Below are positions 43,889 through 55,916 of a DNA stretch of 64,000 nt, piece after piece. Position 1 is the first letter of the stretch, and each line of letters opens with the position of its first letter. The stretch comes from Microbotryum silenes-acaulis (Eukaryota; Basidiomycota; Microbotryomycetes; Microbotryales; Microbotryaceae): contig QPFY01000019.1 of NCBI GenBank assembly GCA_003665825.1, positions 399,828 to 463,827 on the forward strand. Reading direction: 5' to 3'. The notes beneath the pieces are model-generated. The model did no database searches. It had not been told where the DNA came from and saw only the letters and a list, made by a program, of their open reading frames with translations. Position numbers and translations under genes: made by a program.

Positions 43889-45486
43889 CCGAGACCGATC
43901 GACTTAACTATATCCGCCTTCGTCAAGAAAACCTGCGCCTCACCACGGCGCAGGGCATCACCGACGCCGTTGCCAACGGTTTGACCTCGGATCAAATCGG
44001 ACGTTCGGTGATATTGGGGTCGACGTTCAAGAATAGCCCGCGGGAGGTCACGCAACGTTACCAAGATGCGATGGCGTGCGTCATCAAGTATGGGAAGCCT
44101 TCGCTATTCATCACGGTGGCGTGCAACCCCGAATGGCCGGAAATCAAGGCTGCACTGGGGCCGAACGACAAAGCATGCAACCGTCCGGATCTCATTGCAC
44201 GAGTGTTTGAAGCCAAGCTGAACCAACTCTGCGACGACGTTTTTGGCAACAAGCAACGTGCAGGCTGTTTTGGCGTGGTTCTGACGCATACACATGTGAT
44301 TGAGTATCAGAATCGGGGCCTGCCACATGCCCATATCCTCATCACCCTCGCGCCGGACGATCATCCTTTGTCGACGGAAGCGATCGACAAGATGATCTCG
44401 GCCGAGATACCCGATCCTTCGCGCTATCCTGATCTCCACGAGACCGTCACAAAGCACATGCTGCATGGCAAGTGTGGCGGAAACTCGACTCAGCCCTGCA
44501 TGGAGAAGGACAAGTACGGTAACCCGAGGTGCAAGCGCCATTTTCCTCGCGAACAGAACCCCCACACCCGCATGCACCCTGAGGGCTACCCGTTGTATCG
44601 CCGACGCTTTCGCCACGCCGTTGTCAAGGGGGTTGTCATCTACAACGATGGTGACTGCGTGTCGTACTCGCCTTATCTCTGCGCCAAGTACAACGCGCAT
44701 ATCAATGTGGAGGCTGTGACAACGATCGGCGCGATCAAGTACCTCTTCAAGTATGTGTACAAAGGTCCGGATCGAGCTGTGGCGCGTGTTGAGCATGCAG
44801 CGAACTGTGAAGGGGCCCGCGAGGAGGAACCGGTTCGAGATGAGATCAACGAGTTCGTCGAAGGTCGCTACATCAGTGCTCCAGAAGCGGTCCACCGCCT
44901 ATTCGGATTCTCGACCGGTAGAGTGTGGCCGCCCGTCAATCGACTACCGGTCCATCTGGAGCATCAACAATCTGTGCAGATCAATCCCGACGAACCGCTG
45001 CCCCTCGACACTCCGCCCACTCGCTCCAAATTAACCGGCTTCTTCGACCTGTGCGCCGCAGCTCCCGACGGCGAGCTCACTGCCACGTTGCTCTACACGA
45101 ATGTTTCCCGCTACTACTCCTGGAATAAGGAGAAGCTGCGCTGGAAGCGCCGAGTTCGTGATCGCAATGTCATCGGACGAATCTACACTGTTTCACTGCG
45201 TAGTGGGGAGCGCTTTTACCTCAGACTGCTTCTCGAGGTTGTCATGGGTCCCACGTCGTTTGCGGATCTGCTCAAGTATGAAGACGCCGTGTATCCTTCG
45301 TACCGCGCCGCTTGCGCCGCTCGCGGACTTCTCGCCGATGATGGCGAGCATCACATCTGTCTTGGGGAAGCTGCGCAGATTGAGACCGGTGACCAACTAC
45401 GCCGATTGTTCGTGTTCATGCTCATCCATGCGACGGTTGCCAACCCGCCAGCTTTGCTGGATCGTCGGGGGTGGAATGGCGCCTGA
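43889..45486 (+). pseudogene. Helitron Rep (HUH) domain, truncated
   Basis: The frame opens without an ATG at ETDRLNYIRLRQENLRL, showing that the N-terminus is missing. It runs through SPREVTQRYQDAMA and GKPSLFITVACNPEWPEI to the HUH motif in EYQNRGLPHAHILI and the Tyr-containing motif AIKYLFKYVYKGPDRA. These are the metal-binding and catalytic parts of Helitron-like Rep proteins. After FMLIHATVANPPALLDR the frame runs into a stop at 45486, at the deletion junction. Not functional as read. Confidence 0.9.
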
Positions 45487-46045
45487 ACTGATTTCGCCAG
45501 AGTATCTACATTCAATCAACCCATCCAACTTCCCCGCGCATCACTTGCGTCTCAAGGAAGGGATCCCCGTCGTTCTTCTTCGCAATTTGGACCCAGATGC
45601 GGGCCTCTGCAACGGTACCCGCCTGATCGTGTCGCACGCAAGATCGCGAGTCATTCAAGCCATCATCTTGACCGGAGATCGAGCGGGCACCACGGTCTTC
45701 ATCCCTCGCGTGCGACTTGAGACAAATGCGACTAGCAGTCGCCAACTTGGTTTCACTATGCGCCGGCTCCAGTTCCCGCTTCGAGTTGCCTTGGCCATGA
45801 CGATCAACAAAGCCCAAGGCCAATCACTCGATCGCGTTGGTGTCGATCTCTCCCTATATCCCGTCTTCACTCATGGGCAGCTGTATGTGGCATTGTCTCG
45901 AGCCATGAGTGTTGATCGAATCAAGGTGCTACTGCCTTCTCGAGACCCGCCGATGATGACGACGACCTACAAGCCGTTGATCGAGCGGCAGCCGCAGCCA
46001 CCGCGACCCCAAACCCAGTATTCCACGCTGTTCTCAGGGCAATGA
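45463..46045 (+). pseudogene. Helitron PIF1-like helicase, C-terminal fragment
   Basis: In another frame than Rep, from about 45470: NPSNFPAHHLRLKEGIPVVL, LCNGTRLIV, then the late helicase motifs ALAMTINKAQGQSLDRVGVD and HGQLYVALSRA, and a stop after LFSGQ. Walker A and B and all motifs before them are absent, so several hundred residues were lost between Rep and this fragment. Confidence 0.9.
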
Positions 46046-46239
46046 ATGGAGAATAGTTTTGATGCTGTCCTTTGTATTGTGTGTTTTACCTTCCCTGAGA
46101 TAATAAACCGTTTAATACTCCTCTCATCATTCCGGATCTCACTGTAACTATTTTACATCTGCTGAGTTCATGCACAGTATACCGTTCGATTCTGCTATTT
46201 AATTTTCATCCTCCCGTTAATTTAACGGGTTCCCACTGG

Positions 46240-46733
46240 TAGATATATATATTCCCAGCTCCCAGTTACAAAACTTAAGCTACAAAGTGTCAAGTGATTG
46301 CTATTCGAGTGCAATCTGAAGGCCCTCCGGCAAGAGGTCACGCCAAAGGCTGCTGAAATTAGGCTAAAATTGTGTCGACCTACGGAAAAAAAAATGTCGG
46401 CAAAGCCGCCTCACCTAAAAAACATGGCTTGGGTCCCAGAATCTCGACTTTCACAAAGGCGCGTCGACGAGATTCTGGGTCCTAAACCGGTCCAAACCGC
46501 GCGTGCGCCTAGAAATGAATTCGGCCCAGCTGCAGAGTAGCTGCAGTTTGCAGGCTGCAGCGCGACAGAGCGCGACGGACTGCGATGGCGGAAGCCGACC
46601 TGCATCCCTTCCTTTGACCAGCCACTGCAGTACATCTTCGCGCTCCCCCATCCGAGGTCCATCCACATTCTTCGTCCGTGTGTGAATCTCAGAGCTCCAA
46701 GTGGATCGACAGTCGACATCAACAGTGAGTCAA
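46240..46733. other. Region between the Helitron end and the FunK1 gene
   Basis: About 490 bases. A 15-bp imperfect inverted repeat (46432-46446 with 46468-46482, GGTCCCAGAATCTCG-type arms) and several CTGCAG words at 46520-46560 are visible. It resembles the 34.3- and 35.8-kb repeats in its short words only. It should contain the kinase promoter. Confidence 0.4.
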
Positions 46734-49283
46734 ATGCCCTCCTACTGTTCGTTCCGCGTGGTCTGGCTGTTCAGTGTTGACCCAACATTGACCCATGGAC
46801 TGGACCCGATGGCAATTGCAGTGCCTAGTCAGGACGCCCGGCGCTCGGACCAGTCCATCTCGGGCGAGGCGTCGTCGGGGCCCAAGATCCGAAGAAGCGC
46901 GCGACTGATGCAGATGCCCAACGCCGCGCCCCCCGCCCAAGCGGAATCGATGCGCGTCAACGCCAGAGATCGCGCGCCACGCCCGTCGGTTGGCACGTCT
47001 GCTCTTGCGCCCCCCGCCCCCGCCGCCACCCAATCGCTGCCGACACACCTGCCCAGTTCGTCGGCTCGCGCCCCATTAACGCCGATACGCGGGCCCATCA
47101 TCCACGACAAGACTCGGCCAGGGCGAGCAGGTCGCTCAAGCGAGGCCGTAGGCCTGTCAGGCATGTCGGGCCTCGTCGATGCTTTACCACGCTCGAGTCC
47201 GATGAAGTCGAGTCCCGTTGTGTCGATGTCGGCCACGGCGGAAGCGAGGGAGCAACAGCTCTTTGCCCACATGGGCAAACCTCGACTCTCGAAGGCGATG
47301 GACAAGTACTTTCTTGCCACGCCTTCGAAGTACGAGGCCAAGGTCCCCCAGCCCACCAGACAATTGGGGACGGAGGCTGCGATGAGAGAGATCGCTAACG
47401 CGATCAAGGATGTGGTGAGTGCCCCGATGCTATCGCTTGGCTTCGACCGCACGAGTATGACTGACCACTGTGTCCCGATCATTGATGGACCCGGGTGTAG
47501 ACTGGTGATCGACGTCTGGTCGGATGCGGCAACTCGGGTAGCCTCATCAAGCTGGCGCCCGATCGCGGGGAGCAGGAGAAGACGCCCGACGCCGTCATTT
47601 TAACGCATGCGGCGGTGGCCGCTGCCCCCGATCTTCCGTTCGTTTGGGCGCAGTCAGAGCACCCAACGTCGATGGAAGGCACGCCCCCGTCGCCTCAACG
47701 CGCATACTCGCAGATTGCAGTGGCGATTGAGGTGAAAGAGAGCGACACGAAGAGCGCAGAAGCGCGTAACCAAGTGCTTAGGCGGCTACACATGATCTGC
47801 ACGACCGCACTCCGCGCCCACGCGATCGGGGTCACCCTTTGCGGGGACGTGCTTCAAGTCTACCTCGTCAACGCGTGTGGGGTGTTCACGACGAGCGCCC
47901 GCAAGTGCGGTCAGGAAGCCGTGCTGCTCCGGCGCGTGCTGTCACACCTCATCGAACTCGACGACAACGGGCTCGGGATGCTGGCCTCGACGAACGAGGT
48001 CGACGATGGTTTCGGCAATTTTGTCGTCTCGGACAAGTTTCTCCCACCCCGCGCCCACGACTTCGAGTCCGAGCTCGGCGATATCTCAGATCTCGAGATC
48101 CAGGAGCTCCTCTTCCGACGTCGAAGCTGCACGGGTCGTGCAACCTCCGCTTTCCGCGTTACCGCAAGACACGCGCCTGTCGACCCCACGTCGATCAGCT
48201 TGCCTACATCTGCCACCGAGTACGCCATGACAGTCGCATGGGTCGAGCAATCCCGCCTCGACGATGCGATTGCCCTACGTCGCAATATGCACGCCGCGTC
48301 TCGTGCCGACACCGAGGGTTTAAGCCTTAGCGCCGGCATCTACCGGGACGACTTCCGCACGCTTCCGACCTTCTTCGGTGATGATGAAAGCTTCGATGAT
48401 ATCGGGCCCCGGGCACTCGAGGTGGTCTTTCACCGACAGTGTTATCGGCCCCTCAACACGGCGACCACGACCAAGGAACTCGCCCAGGCCGTACTTGGAG
48501 GCGTCAAAGGTGAGCACAGGGATCAATTGGGCGGCCTTGCGTTTGCGCTCCCTAGCCGACACGCCCATTCCTATGACAATGCAGGACACCGAAACCTCTA
48601 CAGGCTGGGGTATATTCACCGGGATATTTCGTACGGCAACGTCGTCATCGACCGCGACGGTTTCGGCGTCCTTATCGACTATCACCTCGCCGTCCCGCAT
48701 GATCGGCCTTGCACCGAGCTGCACCACAGAATACGATCCGTGCGTCCTCCCCTCTGTATGTTCCCCCAAATAAAGTTTCTGACCAGCACTAACCTTTGGA
48801 CTATACGACGTCTGACAGGGCACCTGGCCCTACCTCGCCTGCTCGATCCTCGCCCAGCCACAACAGCCGCTCGGTGTCGTCCACGAACGGTGGCACGACA
48901 TCGAGTCGCTGTTCTACGTCGTAATGGAATCTTCGTTCCGCGAGCCGTACAAGGGCAACGAGGAAGTCCTCGTAATGACGCCGAAGGGTGAAACCATCTG
49001 GCGGCGCTGGAACAGCCCAGAAGCGGACCAAGTCTATGTCTTCAAAGTTGTGCTTCGCATGGATCCGGCATACCGACCTGTACTCGAAGGCTGTGCACAT
49101 CGATGGACAAATATCCGGCTACTCATCGACATCTTGAGACGCAATTGCGGCCTCGATAGCCGGTTCCTTGGTCTCGAGGTGGCTGCGGAAGAGGCCAAGC
49201 TGGGGGAGTTGTGGGGTCCATCCAAGGCGATGTCGCACGAGTCCATCATCTCGGACATTGAGCAGCTGCTTCCCTTGCTCTGA
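46734..49283 (+). CDS. Fungal-type protein kinase, FunK1 family (about 769 aa)
   Basis: FunK1 kinases are a fungal expansion of protein-kinase-like proteins with largely unknown substrates. Exons: 46734-47414, 47501-48509, 48585-48739, 48819-49283, all phases matching. The N-terminus is Ala/Pro/Ser-rich; the middle (VTGDRRLVGCGNSG..IAVAIEVK) matches the region before the kinase lobe. Kinase motifs are GYIHRDISYGNVVIDRDGFG (HRD loop), VLIDYHLAV (in place of DFG), GTWPYLACSIL, and HERWHDIESLFYV, the last typical of the family. Start is uncertain: ATG 46734 or 46809, or an upstream exon. The 75-base intron 48510-48584 is in frame and lacks stops. The gene looks intact although it lies among decayed repeats, about 500 bases after a Helitron end. 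Confidence 0.85.
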
Positions 49284-49589
49284 AGTGACCACCTTTGCGC
49301 TGGGCTTAAATATAGTTGCTCGTTGTCAGTTTCGATTATTGCAATAGATACCCAAGGTCACTTTCCGTCCGTTGCAGTATAATTCCAGGCTGGAAATAAG
49401 ACTGCGCCAGCGGTGCCTTCATTCGGCTCGACTGTGCAGAGTTTCTGGCCTAAGTCGTAATCTGGGAGGGCCCTTACATCATTCACGTTTTGCTCATAGG
49501 AGTGTTGTTTTTGGAAATGTATCAGGTTTATTGCCCTGTCCCATGTACCAAAACGCGTGGCCTTGAACCAACAAAATGAAATCCATAGC
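49284..49589. other. Downstream region of the FunK1 gene
   Basis: About 300 bases, AT-richer than its surroundings. No gene or clear repeat seen; likely the 3' UTR and terminator of the kinase gene. Confidence 0.4.
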
Positions 49590-51185
49590 CCCGCACCAAA
49601 ATCCTGTCTTTGATCTCACTGACCTCTCGAGATTGGCCACACAACACCACCTCATTGCTTCATATCTTACTCGAAATCGATCCTATGGTGCACACGTTGG
49701 ATCATACAGTCACGACTCGGGCTTCTCCGAGTCCACACCATTCGGCGTTGGACCGTGACGATCTTTCGCACTCTCAATCGATCTCGGCGATTCGCTCGAC
49801 CAGCTTCATACGTACGATCAGCATCCCACATATGCAAGTTGCAAGATCATACACGCGGCAGCAAGCTTGGTCATTTGGTCGTGGACTGCGCTCAGCGTCG
49901 CACGGTGTTCCATCTCCTTTCGCTTCGCTTCTTCTTGCACTCACCTCGCTTGGTGTCGACAAACTCGTTTGGCATGTACTAAGCGAGCACGTGTCCGAAA
50001 GGTCAGTGCGTGCCTTCAACCTAAGGGACTTCGCTTCCTCCACACCTTGTGTTGCAAATATGTGCACTCTTGCTTATGTACGACTTTTCATTTGCTCCAC
50101 CAGGTCTCAGATTCCGGCATGCGCTTAGATCGACTCTTTAGACTCCGACTCGCTCCAAACCGTTTCTCGCTCTCATGGATGAATGATCATCGTCTTTTCC
50201 AATTGAGGATCCAGACTTCTTCGGCGGGACTTGCTCTGCGCGACTTTGATCTCCTCTCTATCGACCCGGACCTCAACCCAACTTGGTGCGACCGATCGCT
50301 CGTCAATGAGCATGCAGGCTCTCATCTTTGCCGCTGCTGTCTCCGCCACCCAAGACTTGACATTCGCCGATGATCTGTGTGAGGAGGCTTCTCCAACCAT
50401 CCGAACTCTTCTGGGCCACCCACGCCCTGTCCGCTCTCCTCGAGATTGAGAACGAAGGACCACCTTGACTCTTTGCGAGCAACGTTCCTCCTTCCTTCTT
50501 TCCCTACATATCTGACGTACACATATGTCAATATGTGCTCCTTGATGCAATACCATTTGGTCTTTGAGCTCATATGTGCGTATCTGATCTTCTTGACCCA
50601 TCCTTGCCGGGTTTTCCTGCGGCCTCCGATTTGGTGCTTCCGGGCAGGACCTGAACGGAATGTTCTTGTATTGAATCCAACACGAGAACTGGACTACTGA
50701 CTGCTGAACGCAATAAAAACTGGATGCCTGAGCACGTTGCAGTGATCTCTGCGGAGTCACTGGATCGATTGTACTCCTCGCCGCTCCGAGTCACGCCGAC
50801 CGAGCTGATGGCATGCTGCCGTGGTCCATTCGGAGTTGGCTTCAACCTTGTAGTTGCATCCCTAGCCTTCTTCTATAGGCTCTTTCGGACTCTAGCACTT
50901 GACTTGCGTGTGTAGGAGAGCTGCTTGGGGCTGTATGCCGTGATTCGACACCGAATTGTTTCCAGCTTTCACGCTAAGCCTGGTCGAACCTGTGCGACCC
51001 GCATCCCTCACCCGACCGACGATCCTGACTGAAAGTATGCTTTAGCGCTGCAAAGCACAACATCAATTCTTCCGCCAACGCGGAGATCTTCTAATTTGAC
51101 AGTGCGTTGCGGAGCGTCGGAGGATCACTATCCGATCGACCAGCAAAAAGTAAGGAGCCGAGTTTGCGCAATCGAGAGGAGCCAA
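49590..51185. repeat. Partial S unit (distal part only)
   Basis: Matches the distal halves of S copies 3 and 4. Shared landmarks: CGCACTCTCAATCGA, TCTTTGCCGCTGCTG, TTGCCGGGTTTTCCTGCGGC and CACTATCCGATCGACCAGC, in the same order as at 59040-60430. The proximal half is absent. No intact gene. Confidence 0.85.
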
Positions 51186-51593
51186 CGACTTCGGTAGTTT
51201 GGTGGCGTCAAAGCATTCGCTCTGTAACGCCTCAATCAACGCGCAGCAGGCTTCCTGCGAAACCCTGTATTCCAGGCTCCACACGTAGATGGCCAATTCA
51301 GCGAAGGTTGGTGCAGGCACCCTCGACTCGTCACTCGCAGCCCCGCCCTGATCGTGATCGTTCTCTTCGCTCTCTCTGTCGTTCTGTCTGGTGCTGTCAT
51401 GGCCGTCGTCGTCCTCGCCGCCGTCATCGTCCCCGCCGCCGTCGTCGTCCTCGCCGCCGTCATCGTCCCCGCCGCCGTCGTCGTCATCGTCCTCGCCGCC
51501 GCTGCCGCCGCCGTCCTCCTCATCACCAGCATCATCGTTGTCCTCGTCGCCCTTTTGATGCTCCTCATCATCGCCGTCGTCATCGACGTCCAT
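51063..51593 (-). CDS. Acidic repetitive ORF, possibly an exon of a larger gene (176 codons)
   Basis: Minus-strand frame starting MDVDDDGDDEEHQKGDEDND, then a run of Asp/Gly repeats (GGDDDGGEDDD type), then a non-repetitive part with PTFAELAIYVWSLEYRVSQE and KLPKSLAPLD. The Asp/Gly part could be a simple-repeat expansion; the non-repetitive part looks protein-like. Minus-strand coding-like frames upstream to about 52209 (VTYQRALSIRTSQFELYISP; TVEEAIEVARRDWQ) may be further exons, but I could not join them in phase. The C-terminal end overlaps S-unit sequence, so the gene may be truncated there. Function unknown. Confidence 0.35.
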   Translation of the reverse strand: MDVDDDGDDEEHQKGDEDNDDAGDEEDGGGSGGEDDDDDGGGDDDGGEDDDGGGDDDGGEDDDGHDSTRQNDRESEENDHDQGGAASDESRVPAPTFAELAIYVWSLEYRVSQEACCALIEALQSECFDATKLPKSLAPLDCANSAPYFLLVDRIVILRRSATHCQIRRSPRWRKN

Positions 51594-51599
51594 CTTAGC

Positions 51600-53126
51600 G
51601 TCATCGTCGCTGGACGCGGACTATTGAAGCTGCCAAAAGTCACCTGCTCGTCAGCGAGGGCAGGGGGGACCGTGATGATTTCGCATCGATAACCTTGCCT
51701 CCTCAACCTCCATTACTTGCATGCAGTTCTGCCAGTCTCTTCGTGCCACCTCAATCGCCTCCTCCACCGTCATGCATTTACCGACGCGGGACTTTGAGGT
51801 TGATCGCCCCACATTGGGGTGGGGCAAGGTCGACTGATTGGGTGCGAGGGAGGTCGAGGTTTGGTCACTCCCAACTGAGGTCGGTTCTTTGGCACTCGAC
51901 TGGACTATGGACGCGGGAGGAGGAGGTGACATGGCTTCTGTGGGGAAGCGGGGTGACGACATCTCGTGAACGTCCTATGTCCGAGCCGTCGAATGCAGAC
52001 GCTGGAGACGACAGGAGGTGGGGTAACACCATCGTGTAAGTGCTCGGGCATGTCGCAGCGCCAGGAGATATGTACAGCTCGAACTGACTGGTCCTAATGC
52101 TCAATGCTCGCTGGTAGGTAACTGTCGTTGACGTCGCACAAGAGAGCATCGGGACGTCGGACGGCGCTGCGGCCGACCGCGCGCTGGACGCCGGTGCGAC
52201 AAAGTTCAAATCTTCGGTCGCGCTTTCGCCTTTCGCTCCTCGGGTTGCTTCACCCCCGGTCGGCCCTTCGTTGTGTCACCTGTTGTTCAGGCTCGGGGTG
52301 GGGTAGCGCGCATTAACCAAGCTCGTTTCGTTGCTCTCGATCGCTGCCCACATCACACTGAAGAGCAGATTGCAGGCCTGGTGGTGCGATGCTCCACCGC
52401 ATCCGCATGGGGCCTTGTACCGTTTCAGTAGTATACTTGCACAAACTTTGAGCAATAGTAACATAATGGTCCACTCTACCTTGCGCAATCGGCCCTCTCA
52501 CACGAGTTCTATGCCCCTATTAATCGTTGGGCATGGATCGATCCCGCGAGGATTTGAAACGCATTTGGGATCGCTGCGCCGATTTCAAATCGGGGGCCCG
52601 ATCCCGGGATCATCCCGGGATCGTCCCGCTTTTACAGACCACATGAGCTACGGTTAAATAGTGGTTACTACCCACCATAAGCGAGCGAATGAGGTCCACA
52701 ATTTCACAAGTTTCTACCCAGTTTAGAACACCATTCTCACTTCGCCTTCCCCTGTTATTTTTGGTTTGCCTTCTAATAACCTCCAATGACATTTTCTTCA
52801 GCGGTCTCCGTGATCCCGCTATTAGCGTCCTCATCCACATCGCGCCTTTCGTGCTGCTCCTCCCTCCCTCGCTTCTGACCTCCGTTCTTCGTGACCTGGG
52901 CATTGTGGTTCAGCGCTTCCTCGTCATTTGAATTCGAGTTGTCGATGTGGTGCTTTTGAATGTCCTCGGGTGCTCTCGGTCTCGCGGCCGGCTTGCGTCG
53001 CGGGCCCAAGGAACAGCGTCTCGCGCATGACCGAGCCGACGTAATCACACGTCACGAGCTACTGCCCGCGGGTGGCTTGCGAAGGCGGTGCGGGTCAACC
53101 GACCGTTGTCCTCATCGGCCTTGAGA
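51600..53126. other. Region with unassigned minus-strand coding-like fragments
   Basis: About 1.5 kb. To 52209 there are possible exons of the acidic gene. A palindrome-rich stretch with GATCCCGGGATC (about 52600-52625) follows. At 52610-52903 there is another minus-strand open frame of 97 codons without a known motif. Nothing else is supported. Confidence 0.35.
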
Positions 53127-53990
53127 AAGTATAAGGGCAAATGACCCCCCCCCCCCCCCCCCCCTAAAAAAGAGTTGGCTCTTGAGTTAGGTAGTGGCCC
53201 CAGAGGCAAAAAAGTCACGTGATATTGTGTTTTTGATCTTCATTGCATCGACTCAACATCAGCACGACCCAGTGTAGCTCGAACTTTTCGCGGTGCTGCA
53301 AAGAGATTGCGCTCGATTCCTGTTCCCGCACCGTGCGGTGCCGAAACCAGATTCTTGTTCTCGCACCGTGCGGTGCCGAATTCAGATTCCTGTTCCCGCA
53401 CCGTGCGGCGCCGAATTCAGATTCCTGTTCCCGCACCGTGCGGCGCCGAAACCAGATTCTTGTTCCCGCACCGTCCGGTGCCGAAACAGATCTCACTCGA
53501 GGGAGAAGACTGCGCTCGATTCCTGTTCCCGCACCGTGCGGTGCCGAATCAGATTCCTGTTCCCGCACCGTGCGGTGCCGAAACCAGATTCCTGTTCTCG
53601 CACCGTGCGGTGCCGAATTCAGATTCCTGTTCCCGCACCGTGCGGTGCCGAAACCAGATTCCTGTTCTCGCACCGTCCGGTGCTGAATTCAGATTCCTAT
53701 ATATGGGAAATTGTCAAATACCACGTGCCACAGAGTCCCGACAGACCCTTGCAAAGAAGCTCGCGCGAGCTTCTTGTGCTATTTGAGAGAGGGGTGGGGG
53801 CAGCCGCACTCGCAGCCTTCGGCCACCGGCGCTCGCGATCTCCGAAATGGGAAATCCATTTCGGGCTTCGGTGTATCGCTGGAGCTGAGGCACGGCAGAC
53901 TTGAGGACATGTAGACGTTGAAAAGTTTACTGCAACTCTGTCACGATCACACTTGGCTTGTATACGCTTGATTTGTGCTATTCTGCGTTG
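53127..53990. repeat. Poly-C/minisatellite element, copy 1
   Basis: Begins AAGTATAAGGGCAAATGACC and a run of about 20 C, then GAGTTGGCTCTTGAGTTAGG, a palindromic minisatellite, CCACGTGCCACAGAGTCCCG and GGTGTATCGCTGGAGCTGAG. The same succession is at 55917-56700. No coding function is evident. Copies differ mainly in minisatellite unit number. Confidence 0.9.
53315..53691. repeat. 35-bp minisatellite with palindromic core, about 10 units
   Basis: Units of the form GATTCCTGTTCCCGCACCGT + GCGGTGCCGAATTCA. GCACCGTGCGGTGC is a perfect 14-bp palindrome in most units; variants change single bases. One unit is extended by an AGATCTCACTCGAGGGAGAA insertion. Arranged head to tail from 53315 to 53691. 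Confidence 0.93.
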
Positions 53991-54009
53991 TTTTTTCAGT
54001 ATACTCAAT

Positions 54010-55916
54010 TTTACTAGTCGTTGTGGCCTCGTCTGAGGCTCGTCCGAGTCGACTTCAGCGCGCGCGCGCCAACGCTCCTTTCCCTCTCCCCACTCACTCG
54101 CCCGACCCGACTCGACTCAGCTCTGAAACCACTACACCACAACGCTCTCCCCACATCACCCACTCGGCAAGATGCAGCTCAGCCGCTCTCAACGGACGCT
54201 CGACGTGTGCCTTCGTGCCGGCTGATGCGAGCACGGTGCGACGTCGCACGACACGACTAGCAACGACTCCAACATGATCATCTTGGTACGATACGACTTA
54301 CACCTCTACCTGAGAAGGCGTGATCACTTTCAGCAACGTGCTAGCTTGCGTCGATGCATCGCTCGAGCGTTCTCGGTCGGACACGTGCTCGGTCACCGCA
54401 ACGCCTCGATCACCCCGAACGCCCGCTCGCTACTCGACCGATGGGTGTGGTGAGCCCTTCATTCAGATAGTCCTCAGCTCTCGTTCGATTCGCTCACCTC
54501 ATGTTTATCTTTGCTGCTCATCACTCTAGTTCAGATCGCGCCTATGCCGACTCGCTGGCATCCGAGCTTCGCACCAAATCGCTCTGTGACTTGAACGACT
54601 TTTCTGAGATCACAATGCGACTTCCTCATCAACACCATCAAGGAGTCGCTCATCCTTACCCAGGTCTCGAATCGATGCACATGTCACTCGACCAACATCG
54701 CCCCACCTCGAACACCACTGTTGACCGGTGAGGATCTCCTCCGCCACCCCACATCGTTCACTCGTCGACAACATTGACCGATCGCACGAGTGCAATCACT
54801 CGCTGTCACATCTCTTTCTTGATCGAATTGGCGAGTGTCATCGACGCGGCAAGCTCAGGATTTGTCGGAACATGTGATGCACGACCCGACTGATTTCGTC
54901 GATGTCGAGATCCGAGACCTGCATCGGCTCGAGCACTTTCACTCCGTCTCAACCGCCCGCGACTTACTCAACCTCCGCGCTCGTCAGCCAGCTCATCGAG
55001 TCATCCGTCCAAAGCCACTACGTCTCAACTCGTCGCTATAAATATACCACATTCCAGCTCGCCTTCCTCGCCATTCAACTTGATTGGACTTGCACGCTTG
55101 CTTTCAAGCTCGTCGATCGCATCATCCAATTGACTTTCGGGCAAAACTGTCGAGATTCGCCACGGAACACCTCGTCGCTTCACATTTTACTCGACCTCCA
55201 TCCTACGTTGCGCAGGTTGAAGCGTCAAGGCACGACTCGAACTTCTTCGGATCGCTCGAACTGGGCCTCGAACTGTGACGATAAATCGCACTCTCAATCG
55301 ACCTCGGCGCTTCGCTCGACCAGCTTGTTACGTGCGATTAGCATCCCGCCGATTTGCACGTTCGTACACGCTTCTGAAAGTCTGGTCATGCGGTCATGGA
55401 CTGCGATCGGCGTCGCATGGCGCTCCACCTCCTCTCGCTTCGCTTCTTGCACTCACCTCCCAGGGTTTCGACGAAATTGCTCGGCAGTTACTAAGCGAGC
55501 AAACGTCCGAAAGGTCAGTGAGTGTCTTCAACCTGAAGGCATAATCTTCCTCCACACCTCGCGTTGCAAGTATGTGCAGTCTTGCTCATGTTTGACTTTT
55601 GATTTGCTCCACCGGGTCTCAGATTTCTGCCTGCGCTCAAGTCGACTCTTTGGACTCCCATTTGCTCCCAACCGTTTCCAGTGCGTCTCCCGGAAGAAAG
55701 ATCGTCCACCATTTCCAATTGGGATCGACAATCTCCTGGCGAAGCTTGCTTTGCTCAACCTCGACCTCCTCTCGATCGCCCTGACCTCAAAACTCAACTC
55801 GGTGCGACCGTTCGTTGAGGAGCGTGTAAGCTCTCATCTTTGCCGCTGCTGCCTCGCCCACTTGTCATTCGCCGATCCTCGTACCACTCGACTCGACTCG
55901 ACTTTCTTTCACTGCA
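54010..55916. repeat. Subtelomeric S unit, copy 3
   Basis: Begins at ACTAGTCGTTGTGG (54013), carries CGCGCGCGCCAACGCTCC (54059) and the later landmarks of copy 1, then the distal half up to about 55915, where poly-C element copy 2 starts. No intact gene. Confidence 0.87.

Larger units (their letters stand above)
43889..46239 (+). mobile_element. Helitron remnant, 5'-truncated and internally deleted
   Basis: Helitrons move by rolling-circle replication with a Rep/helicase protein. The Rep part and the very end of the helicase are present, the centre is gone. The 3' terminus is plausible: an 8-bp hairpin CCCGTTAA-T-TTAACGGG (46213-46229) followed six bases later by CTGG (46236-46239) and T, matching the CTRR|T end. 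The 5' TC end is not found; the coding sequence starts directly at S-unit sequence, so the element was probably truncated there. Confidence 0.85.

Noticed and set aside
51354..51692. Plus-strand hydrophobic Val/Ala-rich frame that looks like membrane segments
   Set aside because: It is the complement of the Asp/Gly-rich repeat (GAC/GAT read backwards gives GTC/ATC).
53315..53691. CRISPR-like array
   Set aside because: Units are contiguous without unique spacers, and the sequence is eukaryotic subtelomere.
53243..53904. Arg/Cys/Pro-rich repeat proteins in all three plus frames over the minisatellite
   Set aside because: A 35-bp repeat without stops is open in several frames at once; this is a property of the unit, not of coding.
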